From JAVBNO01 sp031551485 (GTDB lineage: Bacteria > Bacillota > Clostridia > Oscillospirales > Ruminococcaceae): DNA of 30,446 nucleotides. Below are positions 1-7,614 of the stretch, in pieces. The stretch lies in NCBI GenBank assembly GCA_031551485.1, contig JAVBNO010000039.1, positions 1-30,446 of the forward strand, in the 5' to 3' direction. A model generated the notes under the pieces. That model was not told where the DNA came from, searched no databases, and saw only the letters and a list, made by a program, of their open reading frames with translations. A program made the translations under genes and the position numbers. The stretch's first letter is position 1. Each line of letters opens with the position of its first letter.

Positions 1-1
1 T

Positions 2-79
2 ATTGTGTCCCTGGTCGGCAAAGAACCCGGGGAAGATGTCAAACTGCTGTTTGACAACGCGATGACGGTTGAGGATTAA
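2..79 (+). CDS. C-terminal end of an unidentified protein
   Basis: The only frame that stays open from the window edge ends in a TAA at 77-79 and gives about 25 residues ending in TVED. The tail is hydrophilic and acidic, with no transmembrane stretch and no motif I recognise, so no function is offered. The gene runs rightward and is followed about 80 bases later by a strong bidirectional terminator, which fits the end of a transcription unit. The other two frames close at 54 and 63. Confidence 0.55.
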   Translation: MVSLVGKEPGEDVKLLFDNAMTVED

Positions 80-156
80 GACCCGCCTGCCCCAAATGGA
101 AATGAGTGGGTATGTTTCATGCCTTTTGGGGATTCGACGGTGCTTATCAAAAGGTC

Positions 157-190
157 AAAAGGAGCCGGCAATTGCCGGCTCCTTTTTTTT
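157..190. terminator. Bidirectional rho-independent terminator
   Basis: A perfect inverted repeat centred at 171/172 (GGAGCCGGCAA and its complement) is flanked by AAAA on the left and TTTTTTTT on the right. The repeat is uninterrupted, so the loop must form from the central AATT. It can end both the rightward partial gene and the leftward histidine kinase gene, whose stop lies at 247. Confidence 0.85.
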
Positions 191-246
191 GCAGGGTAGC
201 ATATTCATTGATGATGTGCTTTTACGAGAACGCCTTTACGGGGCCA

Positions 247-1614
247 TTAGCGCTTTCGCAATTCGATATAGGATGAAAATTCCTGCCCTGATGACTGTAC
301 GCGAAAGGTGCAGTTTTCGTAGCGGTTGATGGTGCTTTTGACAATGTTTAATCCGATGCCGCTATGCCCTTCTTTGTTTGTTACACCGTACATTAAAATG
401 TTATCCACACTGACAGGGGCCGGGATTGTATTCGTAATGATGATCAGTATGGCGTTCTCATCTTTGGTCTCGCATGTAAAATAAATTCTCTTTTCTTTGG
501 ATAAGGCCGCCGCTTCTATGGCGTTGTCAAGCAAGCATGCCAATGCACGGCAAAGATCAATGTTGCTGATAAAGAAGTCTTGCAAATTGCATTTACAGGA
601 AACATTCATTTTAATGCTGGATTTTTCCGCATAGGACAGCTTATCCACCAGCAGTGCGATCAGCATGGGGTTCTCTGCCATGCGCTGGGACAGCTCCAGC
701 ATTGTGCCTGCATGGGATGTCGTTCCGACAAGGGTGCCATGAAACGCTTTTAATTTTTCATATTCACCCAGCTCTAAGTACCCGCTGTATGTGTGCAGAA
801 TATTATAAAAATCGTGCTTGACCCCTCGAAATTCTTCCTGCGCTTTGAAAAGGGCGCTGATATGTACCTCCTGGTTACTGATCACCTGTTTTTTATGGCT
901 GTTTAAATCCATATATAAAATCAACACGATGAAGAGGACTAAAATTAAAACCATAGCTGCGTTTGACGCTATGCCGGGGGGTAAAAAGAGTGTAACCGAA
1001 ACATTCACGATATAAATAAACGAGGTTCTGCATATGAAACTCAACCATTCTTTCTTGCGAAACAGAAGGCCGGTGTCAACAAATTCCAATATCGTGTGAT
1101 TTCTGTCAATATAACGCTGCAACAATTTTGTGCCTAAATAAAATACAAGCAGCCAAGCGACCACACGAATGGCATCCAGCAAATAATTGTAGCCTCTCGC
1201 AGACACAGGAGAAACCATATCTCCCAAAAGTTTAAATATTGCCGTATTAAACGTCCAGTATAAATAAATATAACTCATCATCTTCATGGAACGGATGGGT
1301 GTGAGCTTGAAAATTTTTAGTGCCGCCAGGTAATAAAGATAGACAAAAAAAGGGTTGATTGAAATGACCAGCGCATATGCCAAGGGCGTAAATGAAACTT
1401 CAGCACCCAAAAAGAAGATGCCATATATCCAAGCGTTATACAGCATGGTGCCGGCAATAAAGGAAAAAAGCAATTTCTCTTTCGTTTGTGCTTTTATCCC
1501 GCTAAGGGCCAGTATTAATTCAGCAATGAGATACATTTCAATAAAGGTACAAATAAATGCAACCACACCAAGAACCAATTGCATTTCATTAGAATAAGCA
1601 AACACAGGAAACAT
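247..1614 (-). CDS. AgrC/ComD-like sensor histidine kinase (GHKL ATPase family)
   Basis: This predicted membrane sensor kinase has 455 residues. The first ~235 residues form about six to seven hydrophobic segments without a recognisable extracellular sensor domain, as in peptide-sensing AgrC/ComD kinases. A cytoplasmic linker follows, then a KHD-type phosphoacceptor box with the likely His at 267, an N-box (DNAIEAA, 362-369) and a G-box (GHSGIGL, 416-422). I chose the ATG at 1614 because a GGGGAGGA ribosome site lies just before it; a TTG at 1632, overlapping the stop of the receiver gene, is the alternative. The upstream receiver gene ends 15 bases earlier, so the two are surely co-transcribed. 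The ligand is unknown and no AgrB or AgrD gene is nearby. Confidence 0.87.
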   Translation of the reverse strand: MFPVFAYSNEMQLVLGVVAFICTFIEMYLIAELILALSGIKAQTKEKLLFSFIAGTMLYNAWIYGIFFLGAEVSFTPLAYALVISINPFFVYLYYLAALKIFKLTPIRSMKMMSYIYLYWTFNTAIFKLLGDMVSPVSARGYNYLLDAIRVVAWLLVFYLGTKLLQRYIDRNHTILEFVDTGLLFRKKEWLSFICRTSFIYIVNVSVTLFLPPGIASNAAMVLILVLFIVLILYMDLNSHKKQVISNQEVHISALFKAQEEFRGVKHDFYNILHTYSGYLELGEYEKLKAFHGTLVGTTSHAGTMLELSQRMAENPMLIALLVDKLSYAEKSSIKMNVSCKCNLQDFFISNIDLCRALACLLDNAIEAAALSKEKRIYFTCETKDENAILIIITNTIPAPVSVDNILMYGVTNKEGHSGIGLNIVKSTINRYENCTFRVQSSGQEFSSYIELRKR

Positions 1615-1628
1615 GGCTCCTCCCCGTC

Positions 1629-2024
1629 TCAATTGGCCAGCAAGTCATTGAGAATCTCCAGCACCATCTTCATCTCAAACGGTTTTTTCAGCTGCCGATT
1701 GAATCCTAATTCGTAAAGATTTTCAAGCGGATCGCCCGACATGGCAACAATCGGCACCGATTTGGCCGTGGGATATCCACTCTCCCGGATGATTTGGGCC
1801 GCTTCATACCCCCCCATTACCGGCATCTGTAAATCCATAAAAATAATGGCGTATTTTTCAGGGTTCGCCCTGTATTTTTCAGTAGCCAGCCGGCCGTTTT
1901 CAGCGCTGTCCACGCTGAAACCGTGCCGCTTTAAAAAAATCATCATAATATCCAGCGCATAGATGTTGTCTTCCACCACAAGGCAACACCGTGCATCAAC
2001 AGCGCTACATTTCTTACCATTCAT
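1629..2024 (-). CDS. Stand-alone response-regulator receiver (CheY-like)
   Basis: This 131-residue protein is a receiver domain alone. Acidic-pocket residues are E18-D19, the phosphoacceptor is D64 in MDLQMP, the switch Ser is S96 in AMSG, and the conserved Lys precedes Pro in LKKPF (about residue 114). There is no DNA-binding or enzymatic output domain. The ATG at 2024 is preferred because GGAG lies 9 bases upstream; an in-frame ATG at 2039 and TTG at 2105 lack good sites, and the TTG lies in the predicted promoter. It is translationally close to the kinase gene, so it is probably its phosphorylation partner. How the signal leaves this receiver is not visible. Confidence 0.85.
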   Translation of the reverse strand: MNGKKCSAVDARCCLVVEDNIYALDIMMIFLKRHGFSVDSAENGRLATEKYRANPEKYAIIFMDLQMPVMGGYEAAQIIRESGYPTAKSVPIVAMSGDPLENLYELGFNRQLKKPFEMKMVLEILNDLLAN

Positions 2025-2076
2025 CTTTCCATACTCCATTTTACTTTTTAGGTAAAATTTTCTTTTTCCTTTATCG

Positions 2077-2105
2077 ATTATACAGCCTCTTGCACCTTGC
2101 CGCAA
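2077..2105 (-). promoter_or_regulatory. Sigma-A promoter of the receiver-kinase operon
   Basis: On the minus strand TTGCGG (2105-2100) is followed after 17 bases by a perfect TATAAT (2082-2077). Transcription would start near 2070, about 45 bases before the chosen ATG at 2024. Confidence 0.6.
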
Positions 2106-2177
2106 GGGATAATTAGAGGGCTATTGGTTGCCGTGCACTGTAAGACGGTCCCCGGCTGCCATTATCATATGCGTATG

Positions 2178-2231
2178 ATCAATAACAGAACTCCGCAGCC
2201 CGCAATAGGGCTGCGGAGTTCTGTTATTGAT
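2178..2231 (-). terminator. Very long hairpin terminator
   Basis: A 24-bp uninterrupted stem (2178-2201 with 2208-2231) closes a six-base loop. It begins just after the stop codon of the DUF1801 gene and separates it from the receiver-kinase operon. The stem is GC-rich near the loop and AT-rich at the base. It is longer than usual for an intrinsic terminator and lacks a clean U-run, so it may also protect the 3' end of the RNA. Confidence 0.7.
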
Positions 2232-2235
2232 TGCG

Positions 2236-2613
2236 CTATTCTTTTTCCCTGTTTTGACAGATCATAGCGATCTTTAACAGAAGAAATTCACGCATCAGAT
2301 CAACGGGAAGCGGTTCCTCAAATTTCAGCTGAAATCCTGAATTGCAGGTCACATATCCTTTAAGCTTTTGCAAGTTGTCCGCCACAATTTTGGAATCGAC
2401 AAAAAAACCGATATGATTTTTGCCGTTTGCAAAATAGGCAAGCTGCTTGCCGTTTAACTTGTAGGACGGCATGCGCTGGCTTATCATCTCCACCGTTTCC
2501 GGTGCCGTTTCAAAAATGAGATGCCTAATTTGTTCCATTTTCGCCTGCCTTTCGGCTGGCACATTGGCAATGTATCCGTCCACTTCCGTACTTTTTTGGT
2601 ACTCCAAAGGCAC
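2236..2613 (-). CDS. DUF1801 / YdhG-like (frataxin-fold) protein
   Basis: This 125-residue cytosolic protein belongs to the DUF1801 family, which includes Bacillus YdhG/Fra, proposed to act as a frataxin-like iron chaperone. Family signatures visible are RMPSYKLNGKQLAYFANGK (about residues 48-66), HIGFF, and the C-terminal EEPLPVDLMREFLLLKI. Length matches the family. The start is GTG at 2613, but AGGAGG lies only two bases from it, so the in-frame TTG at 2607 (spacing 8) may be used instead. It is a single-gene unit with its own promoter and terminator. A direct role in iron handling is only inferred from the family. Confidence 0.85.
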   Translation of the reverse strand: MPLEYQKSTEVDGYIANVPAERQAKMEQIRHLIFETAPETVEMISQRMPSYKLNGKQLAYFANGKNHIGFFVDSKIVADNLQKLKGYVTCNSGFQLKFEEPLPVDLMREFLLLKIAMICQNREKE

Positions 2614-2642
2614 AACCTCCTTCCTGTTTTTTCCTTGGATAT

Positions 2643-2671
2643 ATTATACATCCAAATGGTTCGCAAAACAA
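2643..2671 (-). promoter_or_regulatory. Sigma-A promoter of the DUF1801 gene
   Basis: TTGTTT (2671-2666), a 17-base spacer and a perfect TATAAT (2648-2643) lie on the minus strand about 30 bases before the GTG start. The first ten bases (TTGTTTTGCG) are identical to those of the YdeI-gene promoter at 4619-4647. Confidence 0.65.
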
Positions 2672-2710
2672 TCAGGTAAAGGTTTCGCAAGTGTAGACAA
2701 AAATGCAGAC

Positions 2711-2748
2711 AAAAAAGATGGCCCCAGCTTACGCCGTGGCCATCTTTT
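2711..2748 (-). terminator. Rho-independent terminator
   Basis: An 11-bp stem (AAAAGATGGCC, 2713-2723, with 2738-2748) is followed on the minus strand by TTTTTT. It ends the leftward YxjG-like gene, whose stop is at 2796. Confidence 0.8.
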
Positions 2749-2795
2749 ATACACATTCATTTTGAGCGGCAACGGATAAGATCATCTGCCGCCGG

Positions 2796-3902
2796 CTATG
2801 ATAAGAAGTCCTTGCAGGAAACCAGCAGATCGATCTTTTTCCACTGGGTTTCTTCATCAATGCAGTTGCCTTCTTCTACGGAGGCAAATCCGCATTGGGG
2901 GGACAAGGCAATATTGTCACCCACAACAGCTTTTGCCTGCAAAAAACGGTTTTTGATATCGTCATGGCTTTCCATCGCCGGGTTCTTGGTGGAAATCAGG
3001 CCCGCAACAAAGGTGGCTTTTGTACCTTTCAAAATGGCCCAAGGCGCAAAAGAGCCGGAACGCTCGTCGTCATATTCGACGAAAAAGCCATCGTAGGGAA
3101 TCTGGCAAATAATTGGGGCGACCGAATCATAAAAACCGGCAAAAAGCGGGTTCCCCTTAAAATTGCCTTTGCAAAAGTGGGTAGCAATGGCCATATCAGC
3201 AGGTTTGCCTGCAAGCGCTTTTGTAGACACCCGCTTGAACCACTCTAAAATGTCCGCCTTCTCATATCCCAAAGAAGCCACTTTCTTTAAGAAATTTTCG
3301 TCAATCATATAGGTCCACGAGGTATCGTCAATTTGCAGATAGCGGCAGCCATGGGCGTACAAATCTTGAATGGCGTCTTGATAGGCTGCGGCAATATCGT
3401 CAATGAGCATATCCACATCGCTGCCGTAATAGGGCACCTCTTTTACGCCCATTTGCAGGTAATTATCCACCAGAATCATGTTAGGGCCGGAAATGCACTT
3501 TTTGGCGATCACGCCAGGATACTTCTTTGCCTCCCGCAGCAGGAAGTCATAGGCTTCAATTTCGGCATGGGCCCGCTGGGCATTGTAGGAAATTTGACCC
3601 GTAATATAGCCCAGCTCAATGTGGTTGACCACGCCGTTGCGCTCCATGTCAAAATGCTTGGTGGTAAATCCGTCAAATTCTTTGAGCCAGTCAAGGTGCC
3701 ACCACCTGCGCCGAAACTCGCCGTCCGTTACAAATTTAAGCCCGTGGGCTACTTCTTTGGCCACCAGCTCCGCAATCGCTTCGTCCTCAATCTTGCGCAA
3801 ATCCGGCAGCGTTATTTCGCCGTTGGCGAACTGGGCCCTTGCGGTTTTAATTGGCTCGGGCCGCAAAAAAGACCCCACGATATCATATTGAATGTCTAAC
3901 AT
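2796..3902 (-). CDS. YxjG/YxjH-like methionine synthase-family protein (MetE C-terminal fold)
   Basis: This 368-residue protein corresponds to the catalytic C-terminal half of cobalamin-independent methionine synthase and most resembles Bacillus YxjG/YxjH. The zinc-site residues of MetE can be placed as H242 and C244 (THFCKGN), E276 (FFVEYDDE) and C337 (SPQCGFAS). Other signatures are TDGEFRR near 59 and QIDDTSW near 190. The family transfers a methyl group to homocysteine or a related thiol, but the methyl donor of stand-alone forms is uncertain. The ATG at 3902 has GAGAGG six bases upstream and is preferred to an in-frame ATG at 3932. No S-box or T-box leader was recognised, so its regulation is unclear. 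Confidence 0.85.
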   Translation of the reverse strand: MLDIQYDIVGSFLRPEPIKTARAQFANGEITLPDLRKIEDEAIAELVAKEVAHGLKFVTDGEFRRRWWHLDWLKEFDGFTTKHFDMERNGVVNHIELGYITGQISYNAQRAHAEIEAYDFLLREAKKYPGVIAKKCISGPNMILVDNYLQMGVKEVPYYGSDVDMLIDDIAAAYQDAIQDLYAHGCRYLQIDDTSWTYMIDENFLKKVASLGYEKADILEWFKRVSTKALAGKPADMAIATHFCKGNFKGNPLFAGFYDSVAPIICQIPYDGFFVEYDDERSGSFAPWAILKGTKATFVAGLISTKNPAMESHDDIKNRFLQAKAVVGDNIALSPQCGFASVEEGNCIDEETQWKKIDLLVSCKDFLS

Positions 3903-3943
3903 CTTGTACCTCTCTTCTTGGACATACCCCATTCATGGGTTTT

Positions 3944-3973
3944 ATTGTAGCACACGGCGCGCGCAATTCACAA
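3944..3973 (-). promoter_or_regulatory. Probable promoter of the YxjG-like gene
   Basis: TTGTGA (3973-3968), an 18-base spacer and TACAAT (3949-3944) on the minus strand place a start site about 35 bases upstream of the ATG at 3902. The leader is too short for a known methionine-sensing riboswitch. Confidence 0.5.
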
Positions 3974-4027
3974 GGTAAATAAAGCCAATCGGCACCGCTT
4001 TGGCGGCTCCGGAACATTGCCACGCCG

Positions 4028-4513
4028 TCATATTTTATCCCGGCCCGCAAATTTTTCTTGGCCCAGCAAAAAACCAATCGCCCTTTCGATGTTTCTGTCC
4101 ACGCTCTCTTCGTTTTTAAGGGAAGCAATGTATCTTATGATTTCAGTTTTTCGGTAGGGAGGCAAACTATCGAAAACGGTTTTGGCGGCGGGGTTGGCTT
4201 CAAGGGCGCAAACCCATTTGGGGTGGGGCGTAATTATTCTTGGCTCGGGGTCAAACGCAATGGTCAGACGGATGGTTTCGCCAATCCTTTTGGGCGAATT
4301 TTTGAGCATGGAAGTATTGATGTAAAGACGCCATGCCCCTTTGTATTTGACCAGCGTCTGCCGATACGGTTTTGTATTCACAGTGCCCTGAACCGGAATA
4401 GGCCCTTTCGTTTTGCCGCACTGCTGGAAAATGGAGGCCAGAATATTTTCCGGCACCGATACAAAAGGATTGATCCCAACGATTTCAATGGCTGCTGCAA
4501 ATTCATATATCAT
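4028..4513 (-). CDS. YdeI / OmpD-associated-like protein with DUF1905 domain
   Basis: This 161-residue protein has an N-terminal DUF1905 beta-barrel domain (about 1-95, including KGAWRLYINTSMLK and IGETIRLTIAFDPEPR). A C-terminal YdeI/OmpD-associated segment follows, with the typical FDSLPPYRKTEIIRYI near 115-130 and a basic C-terminal helix. Bacterial members are often labelled bacteriocin-protection proteins, but the molecular function is not established. The ATG at 4513 has AAGG six bases upstream. It sits alone between the YxjG-like gene and the PTS locus, with its own promoter. Co-occurrence with the DUF1801 gene is common in Firmicutes, and the two promoters here are similar. Confidence 0.82.
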   Translation of the reverse strand: MIYEFAAAIEIVGINPFVSVPENILASIFQQCGKTKGPIPVQGTVNTKPYRQTLVKYKGAWRLYINTSMLKNSPKRIGETIRLTIAFDPEPRIITPHPKWVCALEANPAAKTVFDSLPPYRKTEIIRYIASLKNEESVDRNIERAIGFLLGQEKFAGRDKI

Positions 4514-4618
4514 CGCACACCTTGCCCTTTCTCACCCGTGGAACGCTTAAAACGCAACCGGCCGCTTGATTTGCTTTTCGCTGTCGATGGACATTGATAT
4601 CCCACCGACAACGCTTTG

Positions 4619-4647
4619 ATTATACACCTGGCCATGCCGCAAAACAA
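4619..4647 (-). promoter_or_regulatory. Sigma-A promoter of the YdeI-like gene
   Basis: TTGTTT (4647-4642), a 17-base spacer and a perfect TATAAT (4624-4619) lie on the minus strand. Transcription would begin near 4612, giving a leader of roughly 100 bases. Confidence 0.6.
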
Positions 4648-4677
4648 CGGTGGCAAAAAGGGGCCCGCAGCCCAACG

Positions 4678-4707
4678 AAAAGTCCCACCCGTAAGGGTGG
4701 GACTTTT
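4678..4707. terminator. Rho-independent terminator of the PTS operon
   Basis: A 13-bp perfect stem (AAAAGTCCCACCC, 4678-4690, with 4695-4707) closes a GTAA tetraloop. It lies 25 bases beyond the EIIC stop codon and ends the leftward polyol operon. It may also work in the other direction. Confidence 0.85.
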
Positions 4708-4732
4708 GCTTTTAACCATTTGCTTATGCTGT

Positions 4733-6118
4733 TTATTTGGAATGTACCGGCTCGCTTTCGGGGACATAGCCAGCCGCCTTTTGCCAGGCCAGTTTGTTTT
4801 TCTTAAAGAAGAACAAGCAGACGGCATAAACAGCGACAACGACAACAATGGTAATGGGGCTGGACATGGCGTGAGAGATGAGATAGTGTATGTAGCTTAT
4901 GCCTTCGCTGCCTGCGCCAATGCCCTGCATGCCTGCGTCTACCGCCCAGCCGGACGAAATGGCCACCTGGGTGAACATCGGCGTTATCGAGGTGATAATC
5001 CAGTTACCGATGCAGAGGTAAGATGCGCCGATAATCACGTTTTTGAGAATGTTACCTTTTGTGATGGGGGTCATCATGGCCACAAACCACGGGAAGCCAA
5101 CCAGGTCGGCGATCCACAAGAATTTGTTGTAGGGCAGAGCAAACATTAAAATTAAGCAGATGGGAATTAAAATTAACGAAGTGGCCAATGTGGCGGTCTC
5201 ACCCACGCAGAGCGCGGTGTCCATGCCAAAATAAATTTGCCGCTTCATACCCCGTTTGTTAAACACTTCCCGAATGGATTTGGAAATGGGCATTAAGCCA
5301 TTCATAAGGATGCGGGGCATTAGGGGGAATATGTGCATAATGGCGGCGGTGGTAATGCCGGTGGCCAAAATAACAGCCCAAGACTCGAAGCTGCCCAGCT
5401 GGTTCCAATAGCCGCAAATGGCAATGAACAAGCCGATGACCAGGCCCAGCACGGCCGGCTCGCCAAATACGCTCATCCGCTTTTTGATGGTCTCGGGGTT
5501 CAGCTGGACTTTGTTCAGGCCGATTAAATCCAGCAGCTTGTTGACAATGACGGCATAGGGCACATATTCCACCGAGCTGATGGTGGTGAACGATACACCC
5601 TCATAACCATAATATTGCTGCGCGCTGGCCTGTGACCAGTCGGCAAACAAAAGGGAGAACATCTCCAGGATGATGGCGGCCAAAAATCCCATCCAAACGT
5701 TGTTGGTGAAGGTGGCGGCCAGTGCGCCTACAAACGCATAGTGCCAATAGTTCCATATGTCGATGTTTAAAGTGTCGGTCATGTTGACGGCCAACATAAT
5801 AATATTGACGACAATGGCCACGGGGATAATCATCAGGCCTACCCGGGAACCATAGGCGATTGCTGCCGCTGCGCCCCAGCCCACATCTATGAAAGGCAGA
5901 TTCACGCCCGAATTTTCAACCATCAGGTTGACCGGACCGGTGATTTGGCTGGTGAAAAACCCGACAACCATATTGATGCCAACAAGGGCCACACCAATGA
6001 ACAGCGCTGATTTAAAAGCATCCTTTACCTTTACCTTAAGGCAAACCGCAAATATGAAGATAAACAGTGGTAAAATAACTGTTGAACCCAGGGCATTAAA
6101 TACATCGTTAAGAGTCAA
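4733..6118 (-). CDS. gatC: PTS system galactitol-type EIIC permease
   Basis: This 461-residue integral membrane protein is the sugar channel of a PTS. It is hydrophobic throughout, with about ten to twelve membrane segments, and its sequence follows the galactitol (Gat) EIIC family (opening LNDVFNALGSTVILPLFIF; later GWGAAAAIAYGSR and FPLMPRILMNGLMPISKSIREV). The family imports hexitols or pentitols while EIIB phosphorylates them. The start is a TTG at 6118 with GGAGG eight bases upstream; no better ATG exists near the N-terminus. It is the last gene of the leftward operon and follows EIIB by about 80 bases. The exact substrate cannot be read from the sequence. Confidence 0.88.
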   Translation of the reverse strand: MTLNDVFNALGSTVILPLFIFIFAVCLKVKVKDAFKSALFIGVALVGINMVVGFFTSQITGPVNLMVENSGVNLPFIDVGWGAAAAIAYGSRVGLMIIPVAIVVNIIMLAVNMTDTLNIDIWNYWHYAFVGALAATFTNNVWMGFLAAIILEMFSLLFADWSQASAQQYYGYEGVSFTTISSVEYVPYAVIVNKLLDLIGLNKVQLNPETIKKRMSVFGEPAVLGLVIGLFIAICGYWNQLGSFESWAVILATGITTAAIMHIFPLMPRILMNGLMPISKSIREVFNKRGMKRQIYFGMDTALCVGETATLATSLILIPICLILMFALPYNKFLWIADLVGFPWFVAMMTPITKGNILKNVIIGASYLCIGNWIITSITPMFTQVAISSGWAVDAGMQGIGAGSEGISYIHYLISHAMSSPITIVVVVAVYAVCLFFFKKNKLAWQKAAGYVPESEPVHSK

Positions 6119-6199
6119 TTTCTACACCTCCAATTCATGTTGCGCGGAGGCACTTTGCAGTTGTGAGGCAGCCTCCGCAAGTCACCGCGTTTACATGCC

Positions 6200-6484
6200 T
6201 TACTTTTGCGCTTGTAAAATTTGTACAATCTCGTCAATGACCCGGTCTGCGCCCATACCTGTCAGTAGGGGCACTACACTTACAATGGGAACACCAAAAT
6301 CCCCCGTCAGCGCACAGGTACTGGCAATGAGGTCTACGTCTTGCAAGTTCGAATCTACGGTAAATACATCACACTGGATAATTTCAGCCTCAACATTTCT
6401 TGCCGCCAAGTATTCCTGGAGCTCGTTGACCGCTGCCGTCGATGTTGCAATACCGCTTCCACATACGACCAGGATCTTTTTCAT
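6200..6484 (-). CDS. gatB: PTS system galactitol-type EIIB component
   Basis: This 94-residue cytosolic phosphocarrier takes phosphate from an EIIA and passes it to the sugar at EIIC. The phosphorylated Cys is C8 in the P-loop-like VVCGSGIATS near the N-terminus. The remainder (AAVNELQEYLAARNVEAEIIQ, then GVPIVSVVPLLTGMG) is typical of the galactitol EIIB family and size. The ATG at 6484 with GGGAGG five bases upstream is preferred over an upstream in-frame start at 6511. It lies between the dehydrogenase and EIIC genes. No EIIA gene is found anywhere in the window, so its phosphate donor must be encoded elsewhere. Confidence 0.88.
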   Translation of the reverse strand: MKKILVVCGSGIATSTAAVNELQEYLAARNVEAEIIQCDVFTVDSNLQDVDLIASTCALTGDFGVPIVSVVPLLTGMGADRVIDEIVQILQAQK

Positions 6485-6521
6485 ACTGCCCTCCCTTTTC
6501 GTATTTACCAAGCAATGGGTA

Positions 6522-7577
6522 CTATGGCTTAATCATAAATTTAACGCCTTTGCCGTTCATGTGGGCTTCCAGAGCTTCTTGCGCTTGGTCAAGCGTATAC
6601 ACGCCCGAGACATAATCCTTCGCTTGAATTGCGCCCCGGCTTAGCAGCTTTGCCGCTACCTCCGTTTCGTAAGCAGACGCGCTGTAGGAACCTTTTAACA
6701 CAATTTCATCGTAGTGCAAACGCACCGTCTCCACTGTGATCGTAGTGCCTTTTGCGCAGCCGCCGTACTCAACAACGATACCCCCTTTCCTGGCAAGCTG
6801 AATCGCAAGTTCCCATGTCTCCGGAAGGCCAACAGCCTCAATAACACAGTCGGCTCCGCGTCCGTCATTGGCGACCGCTTTTACCGCTGCAACGACATCC
6901 TTCACTTCGCCGGGGTTGATGAGGACATCCGCCCCCAGCTCTCCGGCCTTTTTCAGGCGCGCCGGGTCTTTTTCCACCATGATAATATAGGCGCCGCGCA
7001 TTTTTGCCAGCTGCGTTTTTAAAAGCCCCATGGGGCCGCCGCCGATAATGGCCAGCGTGTCGCCAATTTTAATTTCCGCCATGTTAATGCCATGCAGGGC
7101 AACAGACAACGGCTCCACCAGCGCGGCTTGTTCGGCCGGGACGCCGTCGGGGATGACTTGCAGATTTTGCTTTACAATGGGCGCATGCACATTGATATAT
7201 TCCGCAAAGCCGCCGCCCATTTGCACAAATTCGTCAAAGTCGTCCTCAATGCCTTCGCAAAGGTTGTCTTGGTCCCGCATACAATAGAAACAGAACTGGC
7301 AGCCCGCACCGTTGGAGGTTACCACCCGCTTTCCGATTAAATCCTTGGCAACACCTTCGCCTACCTCCACAACCGTGCCCGCAAACTCGTGCCCCATTGG
7401 AAAAGGCGGTGTCAAAAAAGGGTAGCCCCTTTTGTAAATTTTAACGTCTGTGCCACAGGTAAGCGCCGCTTCCACTTTGACCTGAATCTCACCGGGTTTT
7501 GGGCTTTCAATCTCCCGCTCTTCAATTTTCATTTCAAGAGGGCCGTAGCACATTGCCATTTTATTCTTTTTGGTCAT
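6522..7577 (-). CDS. Zinc-dependent polyol(-phosphate) dehydrogenase, MDR family
   Basis: This 351-residue medium-chain dehydrogenase/reductase resembles galactitol-1-phosphate 5-dehydrogenase (GatD) and sorbitol dehydrogenases. Catalytic-zinc residues are C41 (TCGTD), H63-E64 (GHE) and probably E155. The structural zinc lobe has C93, C96, C99 and C107. The nucleotide-binding turn is GGGPMG (179-184). It would oxidise the imported polyol phosphate to a ketose phosphate with NAD(P). The start is uncertain: ATG 7577 has a weak AAAGGA 12 bases upstream, while ATG 7589 directly abuts it. The open frame extends much further upstream, into the aldolase gene, but that part has no similarity to the family. 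Confidence 0.87.
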   Translation of the reverse strand: MTKKNKMAMCYGPLEMKIEEREIESPKPGEIQVKVEAALTCGTDVKIYKRGYPFLTPPFPMGHEFAGTVVEVGEGVAKDLIGKRVVTSNGAGCQFCFYCMRDQDNLCEGIEDDFDEFVQMGGGFAEYINVHAPIVKQNLQVIPDGVPAEQAALVEPLSVALHGINMAEIKIGDTLAIIGGGPMGLLKTQLAKMRGAYIIMVEKDPARLKKAGELGADVLINPGEVKDVVAAVKAVANDGRGADCVIEAVGLPETWELAIQLARKGGIVVEYGGCAKGTTITVETVRLHYDEIVLKGSYSASAYETEVAAKLLSRGAIQAKDYVSGVYTLDQAQEALEAHMNGKGVKFMIKP

Positions 7578-7614
7578 AGGAGATACCATTCCTTTCACGG
7601 TTCGCTTGAAGCGG

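Noticed and set aside
4510..4848. 112-codon leftward frame upstream of the YdeI-like gene
   Set aside because: It spans a promoter and a perfect terminator hairpin and has no family features.
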